64,000 nt of DNA from Streptomyces sp. NBC_01244 (GCF_035987325.1 NZ_CP108488.1:6386001-6450000); one strand, 5' to 3'. Numbered from the stretch's first letter, positions 39,078 to 48,250 are shown. The notes: generated by a model from the letters alone, not told the origin. Numbers and translations: made by a program.

Positions 39078-39521
39078 TCAGTGCCGAGCCGTTGACTGGT
39101 CGGGGTTGCTCGTGACCAGTTCGGTGAGGACGCCATGGCAGTCCTTGGGGTGCAGGAAGGTGATGGAGGAGCCCATCGAGCCGGTGCGGGGCTGGTCGTA
39201 GAGGACGCGGACGCCCTTGCCGCGGATGGCTTCCGAGTCGCCCTGGACGTCCTCGGTGCCGAAGGCGATGTGGTGGACGCCCTCGCCGTTCTTGGCCAGC
39301 CACTTGCCGACCGCGGAGTCCTCGCGGGTGGGTTCCAGGAGCTGGAGGTAGGAGGCTCCGCCGTCGGAGGTCTCGTTGATCTTCAGCATGGCCTCGCGGA
39401 CGCCCTGCTCCTCGTTGACCTCGGAGTGGAACACCTCGAAGCCGTACGTGGCACGGTAGAACTCAACCGTCGTGTCCAGGTCGAAGCAGGCGATCCCGAT
39501 GTGGTCGATTCTTGTCAGCAT
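39078..39521 (-). CDS. mce: Methylmalonyl-CoA epimerase
   Basis: 147 residues from the ATG at 39521; a GTG two codons upstream is possible. Vicinal-oxygen-chelate fold: metal ligands are the His in [13 protein letters not shown], the His in [11 protein letters not shown] and the late Glu in GVLTELV. It interconverts (2S)- and (2R)-methylmalonyl-CoA, linking propionyl-CoA carboxylation to the B12 mutase. It is divergent from the thiolase gene with 137 bases between. Confidence 0.94.
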   Translation of the reverse strand: MLTRIDHIGIACFDLDTTVEFYRATYGFEVFHSEVNEEQGVREAMLKINETSDGGASYLQLLEPTREDSAVGKWLAKNGEGVHHIAFGTEDVQGDSEAIRGKGVRVLYDQPRTGSMGSSITFLHPKDCHGVLTELVTSNPDQSTARH

Positions 39522-39658
39522 GGACACAGTGCAGCGCTACCGGAGGCGGTTACGCAACGTGCGCGCGATCACACTGGCGGGCCGGTGACGGCACGGGTAC
39601 CGCTCAGTACATTCGGGTAAACCCTCGTTCACTCCTCATCTTCAAGGGGCTGTGCTCC

Positions 39659-40855
39659 ATGTCCGGAACGAACAACACCACGTCAGTGATCGTCGCCGGG
39701 GCCCGCACGCCCATGGGGCGACTGCTCGGCTCGCTGAAGTCCTTCTCGGGTGCCGACCTCGGCGGCTTCGCCATCAAGTCCGCGCTGGAGCGGGCCGGGA
39801 TCTCGGGTGACCAGGTCCAGTACGTGATCATGGGCCAGGTTCTGCAGGCCGGTGCGGGCCAGATCCCCGCCCGCCAGGCCGCCGCCAAGGGCGGAATCCC
39901 CATGAACGTGCCCGCGCTCACCATCAACAAGGTGTGCCTGTCGGGCCTCGACGCCATCGCCCTGGCCGACCAGCTGATTCGCGCCGGGGAGTTCGACATC
40001 GTGGTCGCGGGCGGTCAGGAGTCCATGACCAACGCCCCGCACCTGCTGCCGAAGTCCCGTGAGGGCTTCAAGTACGGCGCCATCGAGATGCTCGACGCGA
40101 TGGCCTACGACGGCCTCACCGACGCCTTCGAGAACATCGCGATGGGCGAGTCCACCGAGAAGCACAACACCCGCCTCGGCATCGAGCGGGCCCCGCAGGA
40201 CGCGTTCGCGGCCACCTCCCACCAGCGCGCCGCCGCCGCGCAGAAGAACGGCGTCTTCGAGGCCGAGATCACCCCGGTCGAGATCCCGCAGCGCAAGGGC
40301 GAGCCGGTGGTGTTCTCCCAGGACGAGGGCATCCGGGCCGAGACCACGGTCGAGTCCCTCGGCAAGCTGCGTCCGGCCTTCGCGAAGGACGGCACCATCA
40401 CCGCCGGCACCTCCTCGCAGATCAGCGACGGCGCCGCCGCCGTGGTCGTGATGAGCAAGGCCAAGGCCGAGGAGCTGGGCCTGGAGTGGCTCGCCGAGAT
40501 CGGCGCCCACGGCAACGTGGCGGGCCCGGACAACTCGCTCCAGTCGCAGCCCTCCAACGCGATCCTGCACGCCCTGAAGAAGGAGGGCCTCGGCGTCGAG
40601 GACCTCGACCTCATCGAGATCAACGAGGCCTTCGCGGCGGTCGCCGTGCAGTCGATGAAGGACCTCGGCGTGACCCCTGAAAAGGTGAACGTCAACGGCG
40701 GCGCCATCGCCCTGGGTCACCCGATCGGCATGTCCGGCGCCCGCGTGGTGCTGCACTTGGCGCTGGAGCTCAAGCGCCGCGGCGGCGGGGTCGGTGCGGC
40801 CGCCCTGTGCGGTGGCGGCGGCCAGGGAGACGCCCTGATCGTCCGCGTCCCGTAG
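39659..40855 (+). CDS. Acetyl-CoA C-acetyltransferase (thiolase)
   Basis: 398 residues from the ATG at 39659; upstream in-frame sequence overlaps the divergent epimerase. Active-site Cys is in [11 protein letters not shown] (family C-S/L-S-G), the second set is NEAFAAVA and [10 protein letters not shown], and the proton-donor Cys is in CGGGGQGDA. It condenses two acetyl-CoA or cleaves acetoacetyl-CoA. Next in line is meaB, 109 bases on, which may be co-transcribed. Confidence 0.94.
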   Translation: MSGTNNTTSVIVAGARTPMGRLLGSLKSFSGADLGGFAIKSALERAGISGDQVQYVIMGQVLQAGAGQIPARQAAAKGGIPMNVPALTINKVCLSGLDAIALADQLIRAGEFDIVVAGGQESMTNAPHLLPKSREGFKYGAIEMLDAMAYDGLTDAFENIAMGESTEKHNTRLGIERAPQDAFAATSHQRAAAAQKNGVFEAEITPVEIPQRKGEPVVFSQDEGIRAETTVESLGKLRPAFAKDGTITAGTSSQISDGAAAVVVMSKAKAEELGLEWLAEIGAHGNVAGPDNSLQSQPSNAILHALKKEGLGVEDLDLIEINEAFAAVAVQSMKDLGVTPEKVNVNGGAIALGHPIGMSGARVVLHLALELKRRGGGVGAAALCGGGGQGDALIVRVP

Positions 40856-40964
40856 GGGAGGGGCGGCCACCCGGCCGCCCGCACCCGTAGCCGCACCCGT
40901 AGCCGTACCCGTACGAGGCCCGCGGGACCCGCGAGACCCCCGAGAAGCAAGGAGCGCAGCAAGA

Positions 40965-41960
40965 ATGACGGCGGTGGACGTCCCCCAGCTGGTGGCCCAG
41001 GCCCGCGAGGGCAGGCCGCGAGCGGTCGCCCGGCTGATCTCGCTGGTCGAGGGGGCGTCCCCGCAGCTGCGCGAGGTGATGGCGGCGCTGGCGCCGCTCA
41101 CGGGCAACGCGTACGTGGTGGGCCTCACCGGCTCCCCGGGCGTCGGCAAGTCCACGACCACCTCGGCGCTGGTCTCCGCGTACCGGCAGGCCGGCAAGCG
41201 GGTCGGCGTCCTGGCCGTCGACCCGTCCTCGCCGTTCAGCGGGGGCGCGCTGCTCGGCGACCGGGTGCGGATGTCGGACCACGCGTCCGACCCGGGGGTC
41301 TACATCCGCTCCATGGCCACCCGCGGCCACCTGGGCGGACTCGCCTGGGCCGCCCCGCAGGCGATCCGGGTGCTGGACGCGGCCGGCTGCGAGGTGATCC
41401 TGGTCGAGACCGTCGGGGTCGGGCAGTCGGAGGTGGAGATCGCGGCGCAGGCCGACACCTCGGTGGTGCTGCTGGCCCCCGGGATGGGCGACGGGATCCA
41501 GGCCGCGAAGGCGGGCATCCTGGAGATCGGCGACGTCTACGTGGTGAACAAGGCCGACCGGGACGGCGCGGACGCCACCGCCCGGGAACTGAACCACATG
41601 CTGAGCCTGGGGGAGTCCCGGGGCAAGGGCGACTGGCGGCCGCCGATCGTCAAGACGGTCGCGGCGCGCGGTACGGGCATCGACGAGCTGGTCGAGGCGC
41701 TGGAGAAGCACCGGGCGTGGATGGACGAGCGCGGGGTGCTGGCGCAGCGGCGTACGGCCCGGGCCGCGCGCGAGGTGGAAACGATCGCGATCACCGCGCT
41801 GAGGGCCCGGCTGGCCGACGTGCACGGCGACACCCACCTGGAGGCCCTGGCCGGGCGGGTGGCGGCGGGCGAGCTGGATCCGTACGCGGCCTCGGACGCG
41901 CTGCTGTCGACCCTGACGGAAGCGCCGGAACCGGATGCGGAGCCCGCGGGCCGGTCATAG
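40965..41960 (+). CDS. meaB: Methylmalonyl-CoA mutase-associated GTPase MeaB
   Basis: 331 residues. G-protein motifs: Walker A GSPGVGKST at 56-64, DPSSPFSGGALLGDRVRM, the family switch segment RSMATRGHLGGLAWA, ETVGVGQSEVEIA, and NKAD as the guanine motif. The C-terminal dimer arm is present. MeaB loads adenosylcobalamin into the mutase and protects it from inactivation. Its mutase is not adjacent; IcmA (58663) in this window is one possible client. The ATG follows AAGGAGCGCAGCAAGA. Confidence 0.95.
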   Translation: MTAVDVPQLVAQAREGRPRAVARLISLVEGASPQLREVMAALAPLTGNAYVVGLTGSPGVGKSTTTSALVSAYRQAGKRVGVLAVDPSSPFSGGALLGDRVRMSDHASDPGVYIRSMATRGHLGGLAWAAPQAIRVLDAAGCEVILVETVGVGQSEVEIAAQADTSVVLLAPGMGDGIQAAKAGILEIGDVYVVNKADRDGADATARELNHMLSLGESRGKGDWRPPIVKTVAARGTGIDELVEALEKHRAWMDERGVLAQRRTARAAREVETIAITALRARLADVHGDTHLEALAGRVAAGELDPYAASDALLSTLTEAPEPDAEPAGRS

Positions 41961-42000
41961 ACTGGCGAACGCCCGGAATGCCCCGACGCAGGGAGGTTTC

Positions 42001-42075
42001 ATGGCGAAGCGCGGCAACAAGAAGCGAGCCCGCAAGAAGAAGAAGGCCAACCACGGAAAGCGTCCCAACGCCTGA
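42001..42075 (+). CDS. Large-subunit ribosomal protein bL37 (24 residues)
   Basis: An ATG with a strong GGGAGG ribosome site eight bases upstream opens 24 codons, MAKRGNKKRARKKKKANHGK then RPNA, followed by TGA. The basic composition and the KANHGKRPN ending match bL37, the tiny actinobacterial ribosomal protein seen in mycobacterial ribosome structures. The gene is easily missed by gene finders. It follows meaB by 40 bases and is closed by a strong terminator, so it may be read from the meaB transcript or its own promoter. Confidence 0.88.
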   Translation: MAKRGNKKRARKKKKANHGKRPNA

Positions 42076-42097
42076 CCGTGAGCACGGAACGACCACA

Positions 42098-42137
42098 TAC
42101 GGAAGCCGCATCCCGTCCACGGGGTGCGGCTTCCGTA
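42098..42137. terminator. Bidirectional terminator after bL37
   Basis: Arms 42098-42116 (tacggaagccgcatcccgt) and 42119-42137 pair along 19 bases with one G-T wobble; the two-base tip means the inner pairs open. It lies between the bL37 gene and the converging PepSY gene. Confidence 0.85.
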
Positions 42138-42167
42138 CACCCGGGCCGGGCCCGGCCGGGCCTGGGC

Positions 42168-42743
42168 CTAGCCGTTGTCGTCGTTCTCGTCGTTGTCGTT
42201 GTCGTTGTCCGAGTGGGACACCGTGGCCTTGCCGGACGTGGGGTCGACGTGGACGTTCGTCGTGCTGCCGCCGGACTTGACCTCCACGTCCCAGTAGGTC
42301 TTGTTGTTGTCGTCATCGTCGTCCCACTGCACCGACCACACCTGGCCGGGATGGGCGGCGACCGCGGCCTTCATGGCCTGCTGGGCGGTGACCTTCGCGG
42401 CGACCAGGGCGGCGTCCTCGTCCCCGTCGTCGTCGTTCTCGTCCGAGTTCTCGACGGCGACCGATCCGGTGGCCGCGGTGACGAGCAGCTCCGTGTTGCC
42501 GCCGTCCTTGCCGATCACGTTCACGTGCCAGACCGAGCCGTCCTTGTCGAGGGACTCGATGACTCCGGGGTGGCTCTTGAGGGCCGCCGCGGCGGCCCCC
42601 TCGGCATCGACCGCGGCGCGCAGGGGCGCGGAGACGCCGCCGGTGGCCGCTTCGGCCGTGGAAGCGGCGGCGGCCGCCACCGGCCCTGCGACCAGCAGGG
42701 CCGCGGCGACCGCGGCCGACGAGACGTACAGGGTGCGCTTCAT
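42168..42743 (-). CDS. Secreted PepSY-domain protein with acidic tail
   Basis: 191 residues. A signal peptide (MKRTLYVSSAAVAAALLVAG, cleavage near AAAAAS) is followed by two PepSY-like repeats, each with a helix (AAAAALKSHPGVIES; QAMKAAVAAHPGQVWS) and strands (VWHVNVIG; YWDVEVKS). The linker and the C-terminus are very Asp/Asn-rich (DENDDDGDEDAA; SDNDNDNDENDDNG), suggesting cation binding outside the cell. PepSY domains are thought to inhibit or chaperone proteases. Partner unknown. Confidence 0.82.
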   Translation of the reverse strand: MKRTLYVSSAAVAAALLVAGPVAAAAASTAEAATGGVSAPLRAAVDAEGAAAAALKSHPGVIESLDKDGSVWHVNVIGKDGGNTELLVTAATGSVAVENSDENDDDGDEDAALVAAKVTAQQAMKAAVAAHPGQVWSVQWDDDDDNNKTYWDVEVKSGGSTTNVHVDPTSGKATVSHSDNDNDNDENDDNG

Positions 42744-42889
42744 GGCATGACCTCCTCAGGCCGGCCATGGCGCTTACGGTTGCTCGGCGGCGGCCGGCGA
42801 GCGAGCGTTACCGCCCATTCTCCGGCCCGCGGCCGAGGACCGCCGCTCGGGACGAGCCCGCGGCCCGGCCCGGGGCCGTCCGGCCCGGC

Positions 42890-43375
42890 TCAGGCCTTGC
42901 CGCGGCCCGCGCGCAGGTGCTCGGCGACCGGTCCGAGCGCGGCGCGCAGCGCGGCGATGGCGTCCGGGGTGAGCAGGTCGATGAAGTGCCGGCGGACGGA
43001 CGCCACGTGGTGCGGGGCGACCTTGCGCATCGTCTCCATGCCCTCGGGCGTGAGGACGGCGTAGAGCCCGCGGCGGTCGGACTCGCAGTTCACACGGCGG
43101 ACGAGGCCCGCCGATTCCATGCGGGTGATCTGGTGGGAGAGCCGGCTCTTGGACTGCAGCGTGGACGTCGCGAGATCGCTCATCCGCATCCGGTGTTCCT
43201 CGGATTCGGAGAGGTTCACGAGGATCTCGTAGTCGTTGTTGGTGAGCCCGAACGGCTGGAGGTCCTTTTCCAGCTGGTGACTCAGCAGCCGGCTGACGTC
43301 CAGGTGGGTGCGCCAGGCGCACTGCTCGGCGTCGTTCAGCCAGGGGGTGGCCGTCTCGGTCTCGATGGTCTCCAT
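42890..43375 (-). CDS. MarR-family transcriptional regulator
   Basis: 161 residues, winged helix: FGLTNNDYEILVNLSES, then the recognition region SDLATSTLQSKSRLSHQITRM and the wing VNCESDRRGLYAVLTPEG. It lies directly downstream of three AIM24 genes in the same direction with a 60-base gap, in which a tract ttgaattgcgtac on the plus strand is AT-rich. It may control itself or the neighbouring genes; the ligand is unknown. Confidence 0.88.
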   Translation of the reverse strand: METIETETATPWLNDAEQCAWRTHLDVSRLLSHQLEKDLQPFGLTNNDYEILVNLSESEEHRMRMSDLATSTLQSKSRLSHQITRMESAGLVRRVNCESDRRGLYAVLTPEGMETMRKVAPHHVASVRRHFIDLLTPDAIAALRAALGPVAEHLRAGRGKA

Positions 43376-43435
43376 GAAAGAACTCTACCTAAGAAGTTGA
43401 ATTGCGTACAAAAATGCGGCGGAATGAGAGGTTCC

Positions 43436-44248
43436 CTACAGCCCGAAGCGCCTCTGGAGATCGCCCAGCTGCCCCGGCATCCGCGGTACGCCGCTCTGCC
43501 CCATCGGCCCCTGTCCGGGCACGCCCTGGGCGTTGCCCGTGGCCGCGCCGGGGCCGACGGTGCCGACCGCCTGCTCCGCCATCAGCATCTCCGAGGACTG
43601 GAGCAGCACCGTACCCGCGCCGACGAACTCGAACTGGTGCTCCTCGCCCGAGGAACCCCCGATGCCCGTCAGCGAGCGCAGGCCGCCGATCACGCCCGAC
43701 ATGTACTTGTGGTCGTAATGGTGACAGGGGGAGGGGCAGTCCGCCCAGCCCACCAGCGCCTGCGGGTCCACGCGCAGCGGCGGCTCCATGAACACCACCG
43801 GCCCGTTGGAGGCCGCCACGAACTTGCCGGTCCCGATCAGGGTGAGGAAGCCCGGCACGATCGACTGCTTGAGGGCGAGCGTGGGCTGGTACGCGAGCAG
43901 GTTGCCCGACCGGATGGTCAGGTTGCCGTTGTCCAGGTCGTACGAGTTCACGTCGAAGGCCCGGTCGGCGAGCAGCATCTTGCCCTGGCCCTCGGCCACC
44001 ACCCAGTCGCTCGCGTGCAGTGGCGAGTGGAAGCTGGTGCGCAGCAGCCGGTCGAACCGGCCGTGGCCGATGCCGTTGAACTCGATGCGCCCGTAGTAGG
44101 CGATCATCTTGCCCTTCTGCAGGAACCACTGGCTCCCCTTGAGCTCCACGCAGAAGGTGTAGGCGTTGACGTTGTCGTCGGACGGCAGGGTGTACGGGTC
44201 GAAGACGGTCGGACCTCCCGGTCCACCGGTCACGGGACCAAAGTTCAC
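43436..44248 (-). CDS. AIM24-family protein (third of three)
   Basis: 270 residues from a GTG that overlaps the preceding stop by four bases. The AIM24 beta-rich fold shows in KMIAYYGRIEFNG, GKMLLADRAF, NLTIRSGNLLAYQPTL and the C-terminal EEHQFEFVGAGTVLLQSSE. It is longer than its two neighbours, with an extra 50-residue Gly/Met/Gln-rich tail. Bacterial AIM24 proteins are of unknown function; the mitochondrial member supports respiratory-chain integrity. Confidence 0.83.
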   Translation of the reverse strand: MNFGPVTGGPGGPTVFDPYTLPSDDNVNAYTFCVELKGSQWFLQKGKMIAYYGRIEFNGIGHGRFDRLLRTSFHSPLHASDWVVAEGQGKMLLADRAFDVNSYDLDNGNLTIRSGNLLAYQPTLALKQSIVPGFLTLIGTGKFVAASNGPVVFMEPPLRVDPQALVGWADCPSPCHHYDHKYMSGVIGGLRSLTGIGGSSGEEHQFEFVGAGTVLLQSSEMLMAEQAVGTVGPGAATGNAQGVPGQGPMGQSGVPRMPGQLGDLQRRFGL

Positions 44249-44895
44249 AACTTCTCCTCTGAGGCCTGTACGTACACCGCACCCTGCCCGGACAGCTCCA
44301 GCTGGAACGCCTCGCCCGAGCCGCGCCCGACCATGTCCCGCCAGCCCAGCGCCGTGGACAGCTTGTTGCGGACCTCGCCGTGGTGGGCGACGTAGGCCTG
44401 CGGGTCCACGTGGATCGGGCGGCCGGGGTGGATCGGCAGCTCGATGACCCCGCCGTGGGCCATCACGGCCACCGAGCCGTGGCCCTTGAGGGTGGTGGTG
44501 AACAGGCCCTGGCCGGTCACCTGGCCGCGGACCATGCCCATGACCCCGCCCTGCGCGCCCATGAACATCGTGCCCTGCTGCAGGGTGCCGTCGAAGGCGA
44601 GCAGCCGGTCGGCCTCCACGTAGAGCGTCTCGCCGGTGAGGCTGATCACCTGGATGTGGTGGCCGCCGTGGCCGAACATCACGGTGCCGCTGCCCTCGAC
44701 CTCCATCAGCGGGGTCTGCTCGTTCGCCACCCGGCGCCCGATCATGCCCATCACGCCGCCCTGGCCGCCGGTCAGGCTCGGGGTGAAGGAGACCTCGCCG
44801 CGGTAGGCGAGCATCGCGCCGCGCTGGCTGTACATCTTCTGCCCCGGTACGACCTGGGCCTCGACCATCTTCGAGTTGATCTCGCGGAACGGCAT
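44245..44895 (-). CDS. AIM24-family protein (second of three)
   Basis: 216 residues from the ATG at 44895, which shares one base with the upstream stop. Family features: GAMLAYRGEVSFTPSL, GTVMFGHGGHHIQVISL, the nearly repeated GGVMGMIGRR and GGVMGMVRGQ, VYVQASEEKL at the end. Translational coupling to both neighbours suggests the three products act together, perhaps as a hetero-oligomer. Function unknown. Confidence 0.83.
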   Translation of the reverse strand: MPFREINSKMVEAQVVPGQKMYSQRGAMLAYRGEVSFTPSLTGGQGGVMGMIGRRVANEQTPLMEVEGSGTVMFGHGGHHIQVISLTGETLYVEADRLLAFDGTLQQGTMFMGAQGGVMGMVRGQVTGQGLFTTTLKGHGSVAVMAHGGVIELPIHPGRPIHVDPQAYVAHHGEVRNKLSTALGWRDMVGRGSGEAFQLELSGQGAVYVQASEEKL

Positions 44896-45533
44896 CAGAC
44901 GTCGCCCCCGATGGTGTTGCGCTCGCTGGGCTGCACGTACACCAGGCCCTCGCCCTCGAAGCGGATCTGGAAGGACTCGCCGGAGCCCTCGCCGATCAGC
45001 GTGCGGAAGTTCACGCCGGACTGGAAGGACTGCTGGAGGTTGCCGGTGTGCGCGATGTACGCCCCCGGGTCGACGGAGAGCGGGTACTGGGCGCTGACGC
45101 GCAGCACCACCGCCGGGCCGTCGGACATGATCGCCGCCTGCCCGCTGCCCTCGACGGTCGTGGTGAACAGGCCGTTGCCCGTCGATGCACCGCGCAGGCC
45201 GGTGAAGGTGGTGCCGGTGCGCAGGCCGGCGTCGGTGCACAGCAGGTTGCTGGACTCGACGTAGAGCTTCTCGCCGCGCAGATCGACCAGATTGATCTCA
45301 CTCGCCCGGTCGGCGAAGAAGCAGGTGCCGTGACCCTGCACTTCCATCACGGTCATCTGCTCGCCGGTGAGCCGCCGGGTCACCATTCCGCGGAGGCCTT
45401 CGCCGCCGCCGGTCATCTTCTTGAAGGCCACCTGGCCGTCGTACGCGACCATGGAGCCGTTTTTCGCTTTCACGGCGTCCCCGGTCAGGTCGACGGCGAG
45501 CACCTTGCTGCCTTGGAGTCGGAACTGAGCCAC
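44895..45533 (-). CDS. AIM24-family protein (first of three)
   Basis: 212 residues from a GTG at 45533. It shares with the others the scheme [47 protein letters not shown]-like [24 protein letters not shown] near the C-terminus. It opens the three-gene cluster, divergent from the DUF3817 gene at 45705 with a 171-base shared region that must contain both promoters. Function unknown. Confidence 0.83.
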   Translation of the reverse strand: MAQFRLQGSKVLAVDLTGDAVKAKNGSMVAYDGQVAFKKMTGGGEGLRGMVTRRLTGEQMTVMEVQGHGTCFFADRASEINLVDLRGEKLYVESSNLLCTDAGLRTGTTFTGLRGASTGNGLFTTTVEGSGQAAIMSDGPAVVLRVSAQYPLSVDPGAYIAHTGNLQQSFQSGVNFRTLIGEGSGESFQIRFEGEGLVYVQPSERNTIGGDV

Positions 45534-45704
45534 GGGAAGACGTTATCCGCAGCGGGCGGCACCGAACAGGGCCCGTTGGCCGATATCCGTCACGGTTCGG
45601 CACGGTCCGCCCCGGTCCGCAGGGACCGAGGGCCCCGCGCCAAGATCGCCCGGGGCGGCTGAGACACTGGGACGGACCCCCGGCATCCACCGCGAAGGTT
45701 CCAC

Positions 45705-46049
45705 GTGGACATCAAGACCGCTTCCGCCCTGCACCGGCTGCGCCTCATCTCCGTACCGGAGGCGCTCTCGTTCCCGGCGCTGCTGATCTTCGGCTCGGTG
45801 CTGAGCCGGATCTCGGACATCGACTACCTGATGATGCCGCTCGGCATCATCCACGGGATCCTGTTCGTCATCTACGGCGTCTTCCTGCTGGACGTCTGGT
45901 TCAAGGCGAAGTGGCCCCTGAAGAAGGTCGCACTGTTCTTCCTGCTGGCGCTGATCCCCTTCGGCGGGCTCTACGGCGACCGCCTGCTCAAGCGCGACGA
46001 GACGGCCGGCGTGCTCGCCGCCCGCGCCCGCGAGGCAGCCCGCGCATGA
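45705..46049 (+). CDS. DUF3817 membrane protein (copy 1)
   Basis: 114 residues with three membrane segments: [42 protein letters not shown] and [20 protein letters not shown]. The G-I-x-H-G-x-L-F and K-A-K-W-P elements are typical of DUF3817. A second member is at 58249. The stop overlaps the next gene by four bases. Function unknown. Confidence 0.83.
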   Translation: MDIKTASALHRLRLISVPEALSFPALLIFGSVLSRISDIDYLMMPLGIIHGILFVIYGVFLLDVWFKAKWPLKKVALFFLLALIPFGGLYGDRLLKRDETAGVLAARAREAARA

Positions 46050-46342
46050 TGATCGCGTTCTCGGTGACCCCGCTGGGCGTCGGCGAAGAGGTCGGCGAGT
46101 ACGTGGCCGACGCCGTCCGCGTCGTCCGCGCGTCGGGGCTGCCGAACCACACGGATGCCATGTTCACCACCATCGAGGGCGAGTGGGACGAGGTGATGGA
46201 CGTGGTCAAGCGCGCGGTGGCCGCCGTGGAGGCACGCGCTCCCCGGGTCTCCTTCATCCTCAAGGCCGACATCCGCCCCGGCGTCACGGACGGCATGACG
46301 TCCAAGATGGAAACGGTGGAACGCCACCTCGCCGCGGGCTGA
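46046..46342 (+). CDS. MTH1187-family thiamine-binding protein
   Basis: 98 residues from the ATG at 46046, overlapping the previous stop (ATGA). The ferredoxin-like fold shows in [39 protein letters not shown] and a closing [19 protein letters not shown]. Structures of this family bind thiamine or its pyrimidine. Translational coupling to DUF3817 suggests a joint role, perhaps vitamin uptake, which is inference. Confidence 0.82.
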   Translation: MMIAFSVTPLGVGEEVGEYVADAVRVVRASGLPNHTDAMFTTIEGEWDEVMDVVKRAVAAVEARAPRVSFILKADIRPGVTDGMTSKMETVERHLAAG

Positions 46343-46381
46343 CCGGATCGCGGGACCCGTCCGATCGCACGTCGCGTCGGC

Positions 46382-46870
46382 TCACACGGCGTGGACGTGC
46401 ACGTCGGGCGGATTGAGCACCGACAGGTACGCGGTGATGTCCTCGGGGTCGCTGGTGAAGATCACCGCACTGCCGTGCTTCGCGGCGGCCAGGGCCACGG
46501 CGGCGTCCACTGCGTCCGGCCGCTTCTTCGGGGGGAGTCCGGCCTCCCCCAGGGCGGTACCGACCCGGCGCCAGTCCGCCGGGTCGAAGCCCGTCGCGCA
46601 GGCGATGCACTCCGGACGGCCCGCCCCGGTCTCGCGCATCGGCGGGGCCGAAGTCCGCGCCTGCGGCACCGCGCAGTCCTTGAGCATCGTGGCCAGCGCA
46701 TGGACCAAGGTCGGGTGGGGGCGCCACACCTGTGCCAGCACCGGCCCCAGGACCAGGGCCCGGTGCGGGGTCTCCTTCATGGCTTCATGCAGATGGAGCG
46801 CTTTGGCCTTGCGGTCGGCGAGAGCGATGAGCATCCCGGTGTCGTAGACGGGGACCCGCCCCGCGCTCAC
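46382..46870 (-). CDS. PIN-domain toxin (VapC-like)
   Basis: 162 residues from a GTG overlapping the antitoxin stop by four bases. PIN features: VYDTGMLIALADRK with the first Asp, DAVDAAVALAAAKHGS with further Asp, and IFTSDPEDITAYL near the end. The usual middle Glu is not obvious (LAQVWRP). VapC toxins are magnesium-dependent RNases that cut tRNA or rRNA. It is the second gene of an antitoxin-toxin pair, the usual order. Confidence 0.82.
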   Translation of the reverse strand: MSAGRVPVYDTGMLIALADRKAKALHLHEAMKETPHRALVLGPVLAQVWRPHPTLVHALATMLKDCAVPQARTSAPPMRETGAGRPECIACATGFDPADWRRVGTALGEAGLPPKKRPDAVDAAVALAAAKHGSAVIFTSDPEDITAYLSVLNPPDVHVHAV

Positions 46871-47196
46871 GCGGCTTTTCCGGGACGCGCACCGGATCGA
46901 TCCGCCCCGTAGACGAGACCGAGGGCCGCTTCGACCTCTCGCCGCTCCTGTTCCGTCAGTTCCGGGACGGCCGCGTCCGCCTGCGGTGCGTTCGCGGCCT
47001 CGGCTTCTGCCGCCGAGATCAAGGCGTCCACGTCCGCGAACTGCGCCTCTATGGCCTCGGTCTCGGCCATCTGGCGCGTCGCCGCGTGCACGAGGTACGC
47101 GGAGACGTCCAGGCCGGCGTGCTCGGCGTGCCGCCTGATGCGCTCGGCCTGCTCCTGCTCGAGGCTGATGCTGATCCTGGTCTTGGCCACAGCCAC
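46867..47196 (-). CDS. Ribbon-helix-helix antitoxin (VapB-like)
   Basis: 109 residues. The N-terminus AKTRISISLEQEQAERIRRH with AGLDVSAYLVHAATRQMA is a ribbon-helix-helix DNA-binding unit; the acidic, flexible remainder (EAEAANAPQADAAVPELTEQE) would wrap the toxin. The start ATG at 47196 sits eight bases from a dyad that could be its operator. Translationally coupled to the toxin gene. Confidence 0.82.
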   Translation of the reverse strand: MAVAKTRISISLEQEQAERIRRHAEHAGLDVSAYLVHAATRQMAETEAIEAQFADVDALISAAEAEAANAPQADAAVPELTEQERREVEAALGLVYGADRSGARPGKAA

Positions 47197-47203
47197 AGCC
47201 GCA

Positions 47204-47223
47204 GCGTATGACGCGTATTACGC
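47204..47223 (-). promoter_or_regulatory. Candidate antitoxin operator
   Basis: The 20-base dyad gcgtatgacgcgtattacgc is symmetric at 16 of 20 positions around acgcgt and lies just upstream of the antitoxin start. Ribbon-helix-helix antitoxins typically bind such sites to repress their own operon. Confidence 0.5.
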
Positions 47224-47360
47224 CTCGCCAAGACAGGCTCACCCCGTGACGCCGTCGTGTCCGGGACCGATCCGGGGTCAATCCCGCGTACCGATCGGTA
47301 CAACTTTCACATTTATGTACGCTCGCCGGGCCCGGCACGCATCAGCAGCAAGGACACTCC

Positions 47361-48191
47361 GTGAGCTACCCGCCGCCGTACCCCCACCCGCATGCGCCCG
47401 TACGGCGTTGGTGGCACCATCCGGCACTGATCATCACCCTGCTCGTCGTCTTCCCGCCCGGTGGCATCGCCCTCGCGTGGACCAGCGGCTGGAGCAAGGG
47501 CAAGAAGATCACCGCCACGGTCCTCGCCGGGCTCTGGTTCTTCGCCCCCTTCCTGGGCGACCCGCCGGAGAAGACCGGGACCGACGCGAAGCCGAAGGCC
47601 GCGGTCACGTCCGAGGCCACCGTGACGACCACGCCTTCGGCGACCGCGGCGGCGGTGCCTTCGGCGACCGCGATACCCGCGTCTTCGGCGACCGCGGCCC
47701 CGGCTCACCCGAAGATGCCGATGGTCGTGGGTCTCCCCTTCGCCGGGGCGACCGAGACCCTCAAGCCGATCGGGCTGAAGTCGGTCGAACCGGAGAGCGC
47801 GTACACCGACGTCACTCTGCCCGCGACCGTGGGCGACTGGAAGGTCTGCTTCCAGGACCCGGCCGAGGGCAAGGAGATCCAGGCTCCGAAGACCGTGGGC
47901 GCCCGGCTGAAGGTCGTGGCACCCGGCACGGCCTGCCCGGCTGCGGCGGGCGGCAGGCTGCATCCGGACCCCGAACCCACTCCCGAAGCGCCGGACGACG
48001 GGGACGACTCGGGCGGTTCCTCCTCTGGCGGTTCCTCCTCGGGCGGTTCGTCCACCGGTGGTGGGGGCGGCAGCGTGTACTACAAGAACTGCACCGCCGT
48101 CCGCGCCGCGGGAGCCGACCCGATCCGTCGCGGCGACCCCGGTTACGGCCGCCATCTCGACAGGGACGGTGACGGCGTGGCCTGCGAGTAG
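47361..48191 (+). CDS. Membrane-anchored protein with PASTA-like and excalibur calcium-binding domains
   Basis: 276 residues. A Pro/His-rich start (PPPYPHPHAP) precedes two membrane helices (ALIITLLVVFPPGGIALAW; ITATVLAGLWFFAPFLG), a Thr/Ala-rich linker, a PASTA-like fold (MPMVVGLPFAGATETLKPIG), a Ser/Gly linker (GGSSSGGSSSGGSSTGGGGG) and a C-terminal excalibur domain with CTAVRAAG and the D-x-D-x-D-G loop in LDRDGDGVACE. The outer half probably binds calcium and possibly cell-wall material. GTG 47361 follows aaggacactcc. Divergent from the toxin-antitoxin pair. Confidence 0.82.
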   Translation: MSYPPPYPHPHAPVRRWWHHPALIITLLVVFPPGGIALAWTSGWSKGKKITATVLAGLWFFAPFLGDPPEKTGTDAKPKAAVTSEATVTTTPSATAAAVPSATAIPASSATAAPAHPKMPMVVGLPFAGATETLKPIGLKSVEPESAYTDVTLPATVGDWKVCFQDPAEGKEIQAPKTVGARLKVVAPGTACPAAAGGRLHPDPEPTPEAPDDGDDSGGSSSGGSSSGGSSTGGGGGSVYYKNCTAVRAAGADPIRRGDPGYGRHLDRDGDGVACE

Positions 48192-48250
48192 CGGGCCCGT
48201 CCCACGGCCGCCGAGGCCGGGGCATCTCGCGTAGAGCAGACTTCGGAGGC

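Noticed and set aside
38746..39201. An intact 151-codon plus-strand gene upstream of the epimerase
   Set aside because: Only the tnpB-like N-terminal piece is meaningful; the rest is out of frame relative to the zinc-ribbon piece and runs antisense into the epimerase gene.
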